Source: Lingula anatina (lineage: Eukaryota; Brachiopoda; Lingulata; Lingulida; Lingulidae). From it: 64,000 bases of DNA. The translations under genes were made by a program, and so were the position numbers. Under the pieces are notes generated by a model, which saw only the letters and a list, made by a program, of their open reading frames with translations, was not told the origin of the DNA and did no database searches. The stretch spans positions 1-64,000 of the forward strand of contig NW_019775975.1 of assembly GCF_001039355.2 (NCBI RefSeq), given 5' to 3'. Below are positions 32,056-43,118 of this stretch, in pieces (positions within the stretch are counted from its first letter, which is position 1; every line of letters starts with the position of its first letter).

Positions 32056-32245
32056 TAGCCACGAAACTGTGACAAGAGCCCGGTCAAGCGAGGACAGTTT
32101 TGCCCCTTTTGACTTCACTTATGACGACACCCTGGAAGAAATCATAGACAAACAAATCCCATCCCTAAGGTTCCATGGGATCATTAGAAGAGATGAACTT
32201 GTAGCACTGATCAAGAATAGGATATACTACTTTGAAAGTAACTTG
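32056..32245 (+). CDS. CLCN6: CLC-6 exon, allelic copy B
   Basis: The same 190-base exon as 25843-26032, with intact TTACAG acceptor and GTGAGT donor. Four nucleotide differences (GAT/GAC, AGG/AGA, CTG/CTT, GCC/GCA) are all synonymous, so both copies encode the same 63-residue segment leading to FHGIIRRDELVALIKN. Purely silent change indicates functional sequence in both. A real transcript should contain this exon only once. Confidence 0.85.
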
Positions 32246-32481
32246 GTGAGTGAAAAGTATTTGAGCACAGCATCTTACAAGTTTTCTGTTACTTCAGTTT
32301 ACAGCTGGTATTAATTGCACTGATGACTTTTGTCGGAATTCTGACTTTTTCAGGGTCATTTGGGTCATTCTTGTGAATTGTGTACCCTGGACCCTCAGCC
32401 AATTTTCCTACTTTTTCAGTAAAGACTGGTCTCATCCCTGTAAATGTCAAAGCTTTTATTTGTTTAGCTCCAATATTCTGA

Positions 32482-32516
<35 letters not shown>

Positions 32517-35500
32517 TGGGTTGAAGGATGGGCATGACTGCCTTTATGGTGGTTTTGGAGCAACCTTTGAAACAGGGGTCAAGTTTTCATTTTCAGATTA
32601 TAACAGTGGTATAATTTATCCACATCAAATTGGTGAGATGCAGTAGAAAACATTGAACACTGCAGTATTTTTACGCAAGTGGTTATTGTTTTAAGATAGG
32701 TGGCTCTATATCAGCAGAGTCCCTGCTCTTGGTGGAATTATTTTGATATTAGCCAAAACTTTTTTTTTGTGATTCAGGGCTTGGATTAAGGATTTTAAGC
32801 CAGGGTTTTGAAACTTAAAATTCATTTTCTCGCTGAGACAGACTGTCTAGACTCTATGCTGTATATGGTAAAAATATTAAAAAATGGCCATCCAAAATAG
32901 GAGTGCAAAAGATAGCTTGGTAGCCTGACTAACCCCCTGCTTGAAACTGTATTTAGTAGATATGATCCATTTTCTGCTTTGTATCCAGTGATTGTGTTCA
33001 GGTGTCTGTATGTTGACAGCCAACTACTGAAATGTGTTAGATGAGATTTCAATATTGTGTTTTGTGAATTGTGAGAGCTAAATACATATGCCCATTGGTA
33101 TAAGATGATGTGTTGTTGATGTCATGAAAAAATGTAGTCATCAAGGAGAATCAGTTCTGTTCTGTTTTGAAATTTATATCCTCAAATCCAACTCCCCCCT
33201 ACCCTCCACTTCCTGGAGTTATGCTATATTGTTGAAAACTGTGGAGGGCTGGGGGGGGAGGCGGAGATATATCACTCCTAACCCCTCACCACTCCTTCGT
33301 TAAGTGAACCATTGCATGCATTCTTTACATTTTCACACTGCATAAAAATGCAATTTGGCTATCACAAAAGGAAAGTCGAGTAATTAACGCTATGAAAATG
33401 TTGTATAATTCCTCTGTAATAGGCACTTACAGTACCTGCTTTTGCCATATTTCTGGTGGTAAGCACTTCAAGGAGCCCATAGTTTTCAGTGTCTTGAGCT
33501 TATCCTATATCTGGCCATTTTTATATTCATGGGTAAGACAAGGATATGGGTATGCTTGTATAGTACAAAGTCTGGGTCATGTGAGAGGGGAGAGATGAAA
33601 TTTAAGCGTCACGGTTGCACCATCATCACATTCTGTTTTCAGTTTTTGGAGGACATATTTTTGAGACAATGCATGTACATCTGCCATAACACTACTAGTA
33701 AATGTTATTCTGGAGATTATGAAGTGCAGATTTGAAGACTGATTGTGCAGTTTTCAGGTTTTGAAAAAACGTATTTATGATACAATTATAATTTTGAGAA
33801 ATAGAATATTAAAATATCAAAGGCATCATTAATTTTATCTATCTTCTATGCCAACCAACCTTTACAATTGGGATTTTTTGTTTGTTTGTTTGCTTATAAA
33901 TGAAGAAATTAAAACTTTTTTATTTTGTTATATTTTACTTTTTTTTGTTAAAACACTGATTAATGAATGAAAATATTAGTCTCATGGCAGAACATTTTAG
34001 TTTGCCATCATTTAAAATATACTCATTGTAAATATTTGTTGCCAATTTATAATAGTCCTTGTTCTTAGAATTGCTTTTAGATAAGGTAAATATTATATAC
34101 AGTATGCTGAGTCCAAGGATAAGTTTGATCATGTAGTATAAGGTGGATGAGGTTATGGAAATATCACTTCTTTGAAACCCTGAAGTTTTCTATGACCGAT
34201 CTGAAATCATGTCACATAGGCAGTAAGCAATAAAATTACACTTTAATGACATCTAAATCTATGACAGTACAGCATGTGCAGGGAGAAGTCAAAATGTTCA
34301 CATCAGCAAGAAAGCTTTACTGCTATTTTAAATTTTTATTACTCACACTGCTAACTGGGAACTTAAATAAATACTAGTAATATGGTTATTTGGCAAATGA
34401 GATAGCTTTATATATTAAGTGACCTTGAATTATGAAAAAGTTCTGTTCTAAGAGGTTCTCTGTAAGTTCATTTCTTGATAACTCCAACAGAGACCACTAC
34501 AGCATACAGTGTGCACGATAATACATTAAATGCATGTTAATATCTGAGTTTTTTAAAATTCCATATGAAATACAGTGCTGTATCTAAAATAAAGATCATA
34601 AACTATTTAAAGATGGTTGTTATAAGTTTAAAATCTAATTTATCCGGGACAGCTTAAATAATGTACATGGACTGAGTTTTAGTGAAGAAAATTTCAAAAC
34701 TATTAAAATCTCGAGGTCACTCTAAATATGCTTGCTGCGACTCTTTTTTTTTTTCTTTTTTGTTAGTTACATACTTTACTTGTATGCATCGTCATTGCTA
34801 TAACAAATCAAAATCAAGCATTTACACAATCGAAGAAAAAATTTATACAATACTAAGAATGATTTCCATATCTTTACAAGTGTTTTCTCTGAGCTCTAAT
34901 ATGTCAGTGTATCATAGAGGTTGGAAAGTTGAGTAACGTTGTGAAAGACAGGTCAAGGACAGAGGTGCCCCTTCAAATTTACTTGTGAAATTACATACAG
35001 GTCAAGGTCACAGGCTCCATTAAGATTTTATTTGTGAAGTCTTATTTGATGGTTTCACAAAGGTAAAACTTTCTTGAAACGTTTCATCTTTATCATAATA
35101 AGCATATGCATGCAAACAAATAAAGTTTCAAAATACAAGTCTTTTTGTTAGAATCAGTGGAGTGTCTTGTCCTTTTTTCTTCTTTTTCTGTTTTTTGTCT
35201 CGAGTCTTGATAGTTTACACTTGGAAGAAAAGCAGGCAGAAAATGAATACAGGTGTTTATACCATGTTCAGTAAAAGCAACTATACTTCTTGAGTTGTCA
35301 TCTACAACTTTTTCTACGAATAAAACTTGTGCCACAGGCTGTCGTGATGTGCTTTCTGTGTTGTCCACTAGGTGTCAGCAGTGCATAGAGAGATCACATG
35401 TCCTTTATTATGCTGAGTATCTGGAAAATAAAGGAAAATATTAAGGAGTTTATTTGTTATTTATTGAAGTAGGAGAGGATAGAGGGAGTATGACAAAAAA

Positions 35501-35937
35501 AATGATTGCATGCTTGGTTGTGTGTGTAAGAGAGAGAGAACAAGAGAGAGAGAGGAAGAAGATTGGGAATAAAAGAAAAAATAAAGAGCAGAGAAACAAA
35601 GGGATTAAGTATCATTTTTAGATATTTAATTGGCAATGCATATTTTCTTTGCCACACATGTATATCAGATATGGATTAAGCTTATGGTAGAAAATATTTT
35701 CAAGTAGAATTATTTATCTTAGACAACCAAGTTAAGTATTGTCTTTCTGGCAGAGAATTTTTTAATTAAATATTTAAATCTTAAATTAATTTAAATTTTA
35801 CTATACCAGACCTGTAGCAGACAAGACATGACAAAGTCTTTTTTTATCTAATAATTACCGATACAATAAAAATATATCTGACTCAAAAACATACTTACAT
35901 AAAATATCTCTGAAAGTTTACAATCATGGATACATTC

Positions 35938-38900
35938 TCAGATGGTTTTCTTTTCATAATAATCTCTCAGCACTGCGTAGACATGTTTTAATGTATCTTC
36001 GGCACTGGATTGGGCTTTTTTCGAAACGTCTTTGGAGGCGGCCTTTGATAAGTTCTCGTCTTTGGTGTCTGCATCGTAGAGCCGGCGCAACAAAGAGACC
36101 AACTTTGTATCAGAGTCTGAAGACGCGTCTGAGTTGGAAACTGTAAATGTAATTGAAATAATGGAGTGAAATTATCTTGTGACACAAGTATAAAGATTTA
36201 TATCACCTTGTACATCATTTTTATGTAAGGAAGGAGAGGCTCCATTTCAAACCTCTCTCTTTCAGTGAATAAAGAAGCGAATGAATGAATAAAGAAACTA
36301 AAAACTAATTAAGTACAATATTATAAAATAACAAATAAGTAAATGAAAATGAATAAGTGAAGAAATAGAAAAATAAATAAATAAGTAAACTATTGTATTT
36401 TGAAAACAAATGGTTAGGAGGCTAATATGCATGCTTATACCATCTAGAGGTTCTGTTTCTTTAGAAGGAAAAAAGATAAAATGTGATTGTCATGTTACAC
36501 ACATATTCAATCAGATGGCTTTCTGACATTCTTGTTTTTCATATGAATAGCAACTTCTATCAAAATAAGGTGATAAAATGTAATTGTGACAAATATTAAT
36601 GATTCTTTTTGACACATGAAACGGAGAGAAATGAAGCAAAAGGAAATAGAAATTGAAGCATTGATCTGTCTGATATCAAGGAAATTGTGTTAATAAATAT
36701 TCTCATGGTTAATTAAAACATGTGTATTAAACGCAGCGGTGCTAAATTGAGTGAGGTAATTGATGGAATATGCAGAATGAAGCAACTACTAATTATACAT
36801 CTATACTGCAGATCATAAAAAGTTACACATCCGCTTTGAACGCAGTGATAACAAACATATAGCCTCTATCTGAGGGGACATAAAAGTGCCAACAAATCAT
36901 ATGGTGTCTGTCATTGATGTCTCTTTGAATAAGTCACGGAAGCAAAAGAATAATACTTCCAGAGCACCTTTAAGCAAAAACCTATAAAAATCGACTTGGA
37001 GTGCAAATTTTGTGACGGATTTTCATTACGTGAATTTTTGTGCTTTCAGTATGTGAATTAGATCGTCCAGACCCAGTATTCTTGGAGCTTTTCATTTGAT
37101 CACATGGGCGCCTTTGACTCATGTCGTTATTGTCTTTCAAGCACAGAGTCTATTGTGTCCTGTCTCTTTGCTCAATAGAATGAATCCAATCCCACTTTGT
37201 CTCCCAAATCGGAAATTACAAATAAGACCGCCACAGCTAATTCAACTCAATCAGATGACGGAGTTTGCTTGGGATATTATATTGTTCTTCCTTCAATCTA
37301 TTTCCAAACGACAAATAATGGAGTAACTGCTAATTCAGCTGAACCTGATGACAACGTTTCATGTGTAAATATTATTCCTTCAATCTGCGTCTGCTTAATT
37401 CTAAGTATTGTCCGTGGTCGCAGAGTTAATTACCGATGTTTGTCTATTGGATATTGAAGAGATAATGTGATGTTTATTCTGATACTGTAGATTTGGTTGA
37501 AACACTCACTCTTACATCAACTTCTTTTCAGTGGTTCTTAATTTTTTTGTCTTTTTCTGAATCTTACAAAATTATAAGGGAAGACAAGGAGTGAGTGTTT
37601 GTTGTAACTCATAACTCCTTTTATTTATTTTTGTATTTATGTAATGTAAGCAAGATTCCATAAATAGAAAAATAAATAAAAGGAGTTGTGATAAAATACT
37701 CAATATCCATCTGTCAGTGATTACTTTTTTCTATAATAGCCTATTTGATAAATATCAATGTCTTTCAAGTGATATATTTGTTGCCTTGATTGAACTTGTG
37801 ACAAAATCATTTAATTATACAAACACTATTCATAGCACATACATGGATGATATATAAGGAAATTCAATGCATTATTAGCATTCTAAAAGTTGTCAGCTAT
37901 CAAGATGTGGGTGACATATGTATCTTGTGATTATTAATTAAATAATAGTACATGCAAATAGAAGAGGTTTATTTGATGAATCGCAAAATTGGGGTCATAA
38001 TTTATGATGTCCGTCGAAGCAATAAAGATGATGCATATTAATTAAGGACACCCACTTTGACTTTTTACTGACGTCAACTGACTTCTTGAAATAGAATATA
38101 CATAGGTATGATTATAACTTTGCTTTGTATGAAAGTTCTTAATTGAGTGGAAATGTTGATTCTTTATATTTGTTGCAATATTTTGTTCGACTCTTATTTC
38201 TGTGGCATCATACAGGGGAGTGGAGGGGGGGGGGGTTTGAAGCTGTTGAAGGCCTGCAATACAGTAAGCATGATGCTACAGCAGGTCCTATGTACTCTCT
38301 CTGATATTGATATGAATGGTGACTTAAGGAAAAACAAGAGACTTGTGCTAAAACGGATGAAAGGCCCCTCCCCCCAAAAAACTCTTTTCAGATATTTTAC
38401 AAAACTCCACAGGGGAGAGGGCGGTGGTGGTATAGTCCTGGAAAATCTTTTAATATCTTGTAGTGCTGTGACATTAGATCACTTTTACTGTCATACTCAA
38501 AACATTTATCATTATTTTATTAAAATGTTAAAGTATGTTTCAGTATATTTGTGTTCAAATTCTTCTAAGGATTCAAGAGCTGCAGCAGCAAATAAATAAA
38601 TAAATAAATAAGTAAATAAATAGATAAATAAATAAATAAATAAATAAATAAAAGGAAAATAAAGCTTGCAGCATTATATCCTATTGCTAACATATGCACA
38701 TTTAATAACAAACAATACCTATTCTAAGTGGGAATCACTTATATTCCATTTCTACTGTAAAGGAAGAAAGAGTAGTGGGGTGGGGGGTGGGGGGGAGACA
38801 GCATGCCATCAAATAAAGCTCCAGTAAAAAGGCAAGAACTTTGTCCGTATCTACTGTTTATCAAGTGTGGTACACCTGGCCCATTTCACATTCAAGTCAT

Positions 38901-39650
38901 TACTTTTTAATGTGCAGTCCATTAGAACTAAAATGTTACAGTAGCTTAAATGATGAAGGAACAAATTGATTTTAGGGTAAGTGGGAAAGCAGCTGATGCA
39001 GATCTATTTCATTTCGAGCCTTGCTTGTTGATGGAATGAATAATAGAGGCCATCAGAGATGCTCTTAACCCACAGGCCCGGCATCCATTTTTGATTAGTT
39101 CAGGTAAAAAAATGAACCAAAATTAACAAAAAGGGACACAGTAGAAGTCATAAGTAATTCAAGTAATCCGGATGAAAAGGGTTTTAGATTTGCTTGCTCA
39201 GTTTTCATTTGTTTGGTCAATTTATCGGTAGAAATGAGAGAAGACCCTGAAATTATCAATTATACCTTTTATTGTTGATTTCAGGGAAATGTATTCTTTT
39301 AACATGTTCAAGGTAATTTCAGTTTGAATAATTTCATAGAAATTGATTGATTTGTCGATTCCAAGAAAATGAACATTGTTTTGTGGTCATGGCATGATAT
39401 GAATTATTTAAGCTGATACTCACAATATTTAAAACCCGAAAGCTTGACAGAGTGCTTTGAATTTTAGTAGTTTTGAGTACCGAGTAGCATTTTAGATTAT
39501 TCATATGAGAACAATATGTTGATTCCTGTGCAGTTTTTGCTTATTTTGAAGCAATTATTTGATTTGCTTGCTTTAGTTCTACAGAATTTAACTAAATTTG
39601 AATGCAACTATAGTTGTCATTTTATTGTATTTTTTTTCAATGTGTTTTTC

Positions 39651-39686
<36 letters not shown>

Positions 39687-40731
39687 GTAGGAAAGGATTC
39701 ATTGGCAGTCTAGTGAGTCATTCAATGATAGTCTTCTGCCTTATCAGGTTGAATCAGAGAGGCCAAAAAGCAGTTATGTTAAAACAGTTATCTGATGCAT
39801 CTCTGTAAAATCATTCATTTGTAATTTGTATATTAGATTTATTGGATTTCTTTTTCATATCTTGGCAAAAGATAATGCAGGATTTGATGATATAATATTA
39901 TTTCCATGCATGCTACTACTAATACAATGTACAAGTGCATTTTACACACTTTGCACTATATTGACCCATGCAGGGGTAGATTGAGGCGGTCTTCTGGGTC
40001 TTCCGGAAGACGGTTAAATTTCTAAGTTTACATTGATGAGTACCTAATTTTTTCTGTCGGAAGACGGTCCAAAAATGGAGGATGGATCAACAAAGATAAT
40101 GTGGAAGACCGTCAGAAATATCTCTGGATCCGCCCCTGCCATGAAATTAGCTTTGAATTTTAGAGAAATTGAATGTCACCTGATATTGAAAAAATGCTAG
40201 CATTTTCAGTCTTGATAGGTACTCATCAACATAGTGAAATTTCTTATTGTTTATTTGCTGTGCTACTGAGAGGAGGTCTAGCTCATAGAAAAAACTATTT
40301 CAAAGTATTTAATTTATAATTTCTGCTTAAGGGTACTTTTTGTCTACTCATAGTAAAATAACCCAAACAGTTTAAGAAACCTAGAGACCATTTCAGAGTA
40401 TTTATGTTTTAAAAGTAATTTTCCTCTCCTTTCTTTGTAAAACAAAAACTTTTAAATATATCAAGTTTTTTTTTAACAAAGTATCCAGCAAAATTAAAAT
40501 TTAAAAAAATCAAACATATATAGGAGTGCAAAATTTTCTTTTTTTTTTCTTTTTTTTTTTTTTTTTTTTTTTGTACACTCCTGTTACAACACAAACATTT
40601 ATAAAAACCTAATAAATAATAATTTAAAAGTACTCACATTTGTACAATGGGGCTCTCTTTCCATACCACACTGCCGAATTTGCTGTGCAGATTAGGGCCA
40701 ATAGGCAAATAAGTAGCACTGGTCCATTCAT
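35938..40731 (-). CDS. Candidate secreted amidated-peptide precursor (two exons, 98 aa)
   Basis: Exon 1 is 40731-40638 (ATG to a T|GTGAGT donor) and exon 2 is 36140-35938 (TTTACAG acceptor to TGA). Both boundaries are phase 1 and join as TTT (Phe). Residues 1-19 form a signal peptide (MNGPVLLICLLALICTANS) with Ala at -3 and Ser at -1 of the likely cleavage. The next residues are AVWY then GKR, the glycine amide donor plus dibasic site of neuropeptide precursors, so the predicted product is AVWY-amide. The remainder starts APLYKF, then an Asp/Ser-rich linker, then a Lys/Asp/Leu-rich, probably helical tail (LVSLLRRLYDADTKD to YAVLRDYYEKKTI) without Cys or further GKR sites. I do not recognise the family. 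A secreted non-hormonal protein is the alternative. The gene lies on the opposite strand downstream of the last visible CLC-6 exon. Confidence 0.6.
36242..37180. other. No recognised gene
   Basis: AT-rich sequence within the intron of the peptide-precursor gene. I see no conserved coding sequence or clear element. Confidence 0.5.
37181..37457 (+). other. Open stretch with an internal 31-residue repeat
   Basis: An AG acceptor-like site is followed by an open frame ending at TGA (37455-37457). Within it TANSTQSDDGVCLGYYIVLPSI recurs, diverged, as TANSAEPDDNVSCVNIIPSI about 31 residues later. Several N-x-S/T sites are present and the end is hydrophobic then basic (LILSIVRGRR). It could be a diverged exon of an unknown secreted or membrane protein, or a chance-open tandem duplication. 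No family is recognised. Confidence 0.2.
37613..37687. repeat. Hairpin with 29-bp arms
   Basis: The arms 37613-37641 and 37659-37687 are reverse complements with one mismatch, starting AACTCCTTTTATTTATTTTT, and flank a 17-base loop. A second nested pair (AAACACTCACTC at 37500-37511 and its complement at 37589-37600) lies just upstream, so this may be a foldback element. Confidence 0.75.
38588..38652. repeat. AAAT microsatellite
   Basis: An interrupted AAAT run. From 37.7 to 39.9 kb I see only this, G-rich runs at about 38224 and 38782, and an ATTT run at about 39655-39686. No gene was recognised. Confidence 0.9.
39971..40138. mobile_element. hAT-like MITE
   Basis: A 168-bp element with imperfect terminal inverted repeats: CAGGGGTAGATTGAGG at the left, and at the right the reverse complement CAGGGGCGGATCCAGAG. 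CAGGGG-type ends are typical of hAT-family elements. GTCTTC/GAAGAC strings recur inside in both orientations. The target duplication is unclear. No coding capacity. Confidence 0.6.
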
Positions 40732-41106
40732 ATTGCCTGTTTCAAGCTTGCACTAACTCTACGACCTTAATTTTTTCAGTTATCAAAAATGATTCCGATT
40801 ATCTCAAGTCAAAAGTTACAACTTGCTTCTTCTACTGTATGATTTCTAAGTTTTTCTTCCTCTGATAAGATAAAGAACTAACTGCAGGATACTCAGAGCT
40901 TCAAACTTGCTCCTCTGCACTTGCTTCAAAGTTAAAGAATGAAGTCCTTCGAGTCTCTGGTGATTAGTTATTATGTACTTTTGCTCTTCAATGATTTAGT
41001 CTGTCACAATTGACGCGCTTCTTCTGTACACGGTTTATTAAACCAGTAGTTATTGGTTTCCTAATCAGCCACGGGTTATAACTGCCTGCATACATTGGCG
41101 GGAGTC

Positions 41107-41115
41107 TATTTTATA
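41107..41115 (-). promoter_or_regulatory. TATA box of the peptide-precursor gene
   Basis: TATAAAATA on the minus strand, about 380 bp upstream of the ATG at 40731. A start site about 30 bp downstream would give a 5' UTR of about 350 nt or a short untranslated exon. TATA promoters suit tissue-specific peptide genes. Assigned from motif and position only. Confidence 0.4.
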
Positions 41116-41911
41116 CGCTTAATGACTAACTATGACAGTCATCCAGCATTGATTAGTGAAACAATAGACGACATCGTGCCGTTTGGGAATTCAGCAAAAG
41201 TTGGCATCTATGGGCATTGTTTAGGAGGTGGTATAGCTGCTGATGAAAGTGTGCTATTGTGATGACGAAGTTGAAATCGGGGGTGTGTGTTTGTGTATGT
41301 CTCCACGCACGTTTTAAGGTGACTGCGCAATTCACATTTTAAAGTTATTGTTTCAGTTCAGTTTGTTTTCATCATAGTATGGATTTATTTTATTTTCACA
41401 GCCCTCGCCCAGTTTTGCCCAAGGGTGTTAAATCTGTGTTTAAGGACAAAGCTTTTAGCGCATGATTTAAGTGCTTTATTATTTTTTGATTCCCTATACA
41501 TTTAAGAGGTCCATAATCTATAAGTACATAAGGACTATACGGAAGACATCATGACTTTGCTTCCTTTTATGGTAAATTCTGTTTTTGTTCCTCTGTAATT
41601 AGAGAAGACCCTTTGCCATCGTGTGGCAATTTTTTTCGATCTATTTTTAAAATTCTCTTCATAATTCAACTCAACATAAGAACATCATTCTGCAAGCTAA
41701 AAAGTTCATTTATTATTTACTGATGCATTTAGACTATTAGTGTTGGTCTTCTCAAAGAGAAACTATTCAGATATCTTCCTTTTGTAATATCTATCTTTTC
41801 ATTCATGAGTACTAGGAACTGTGTTTAGCATTTATGGTGTAGAGATGGAAAGACTTAATGTGTCCTATTTTTTTGTGGTCTCAAAACAAAATACCTGTGT
41901 ATCTCATTTTG

Positions 41912-41914
<3 letters not shown>

Positions 41915-41992
<78 letters not shown>
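41915..41992. repeat. AT dinucleotide repeat
   Basis: A long AT run. The surrounding 41.1-42.9 kb has no recognised gene, only short poly-T, poly-C and CA runs near 42040-42205. Confidence 0.95.
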
Positions 41993-41994
<2 letters not shown>

Positions 41995-42930
41995 CAGCTA
42001 GTGCACAAAGCCTGTAACCTATAATATTGAAGAGCGGATTTTTTTTTTTTTTTTTTGGGACAAAAGGGACTACTTTTTTTACCTCAAAACCTCCATATGT
42101 TCATAGAACCTAGAATGAAATTTGATGCAGAGCAGACCTTTTCCTGGTCAGGACCCCCCCCCCTGCTTCCCCCCCCCGAACACACACACACACACACACA
42201 CACACTTTCTGGCACAGTCATGTCTATTTTTGTTCCTGTATTCTAACTCAATAACCCTTTTCCGTCTCCAAGTCATTAAAGATTCAAACTAAGCACACAA
42301 CTGAAAACTGGACACTCTTCACTCCTTTGCCCTGTCAATACAGTAATAATTCTGGAATTGTCAGTATAGAAAGTTGTAAATGTCAATGGCTTCCGATTTG
42401 ATTGAATTCTTTTCTTTCTCTTTCTGGAGTGCTTTACAAGTGTAGGCTGACAAAAGTGAATGCTATCTTGTGATTTAAGTGTGGGCATTGAATTGATGCT
42501 TCATAGACTGAAACTTAATTGTTGAGTGGACAATTGGATTGTTCAATGCAGTTATTACTCAATCTTTTCAATGGGAGGAAATTGTGAATTTCACACTGTA
42601 TTTTTTTAGGTCATCGTTTCTTAAACTTAACCGTAACTATTGTACGGTAGCAATAAATTTCAAAGCAGGCTGGTCTACAGTACATGCTATGCAGTAAGAG
42701 CACCACAAATGTTATTTGTAGAAATATAATTTTGTAATAATTAAATTCTGTATCTGAAAGTTTGACACTCTTTGTCCAATGAAAAGATGGAGTAATTACC
42801 TTATATATTTTTCTACATATAACACCTGTCACTGTTTATGGGTACTTTTTGACACCTGTGGTAATTTGGAGGGGTTTTTTTTGTGAATTAGATGTGGATA
42901 TTTAATTTATTCATAGAGGAGGGTTAATTG

Positions 42931-43117
42931 TAGAGCTAATTATCGAACAATTTAATAGTTATCGCTGAATTGTTGTTTACATTGTACTGGCACTTTCTGG
43001 TAAATGTGCCTTTTGCTCAGATGAAATCAAGCTATTTTAATTTTTTTTTTATTTACTTAAATACCTTGTAAATGGTTTACTTTTGAAGTGGATGATGACT
43101 ATTCACAGAGCTGTTGT
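42931..43117. repeat. Terminal overlap shared with the next two contigs
   Basis: This 187-bp stretch before the N at 43118 is repeated at 43119-43306 and again at 49625-49811. It shares with the 49625 copy the variants AATTTAATAG and CACTTTCTGG, where the 43119 copy has AATTCAATAG and CACCCTCTGG. Confidence 0.9.
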
Positions 43118-43118
43118 N

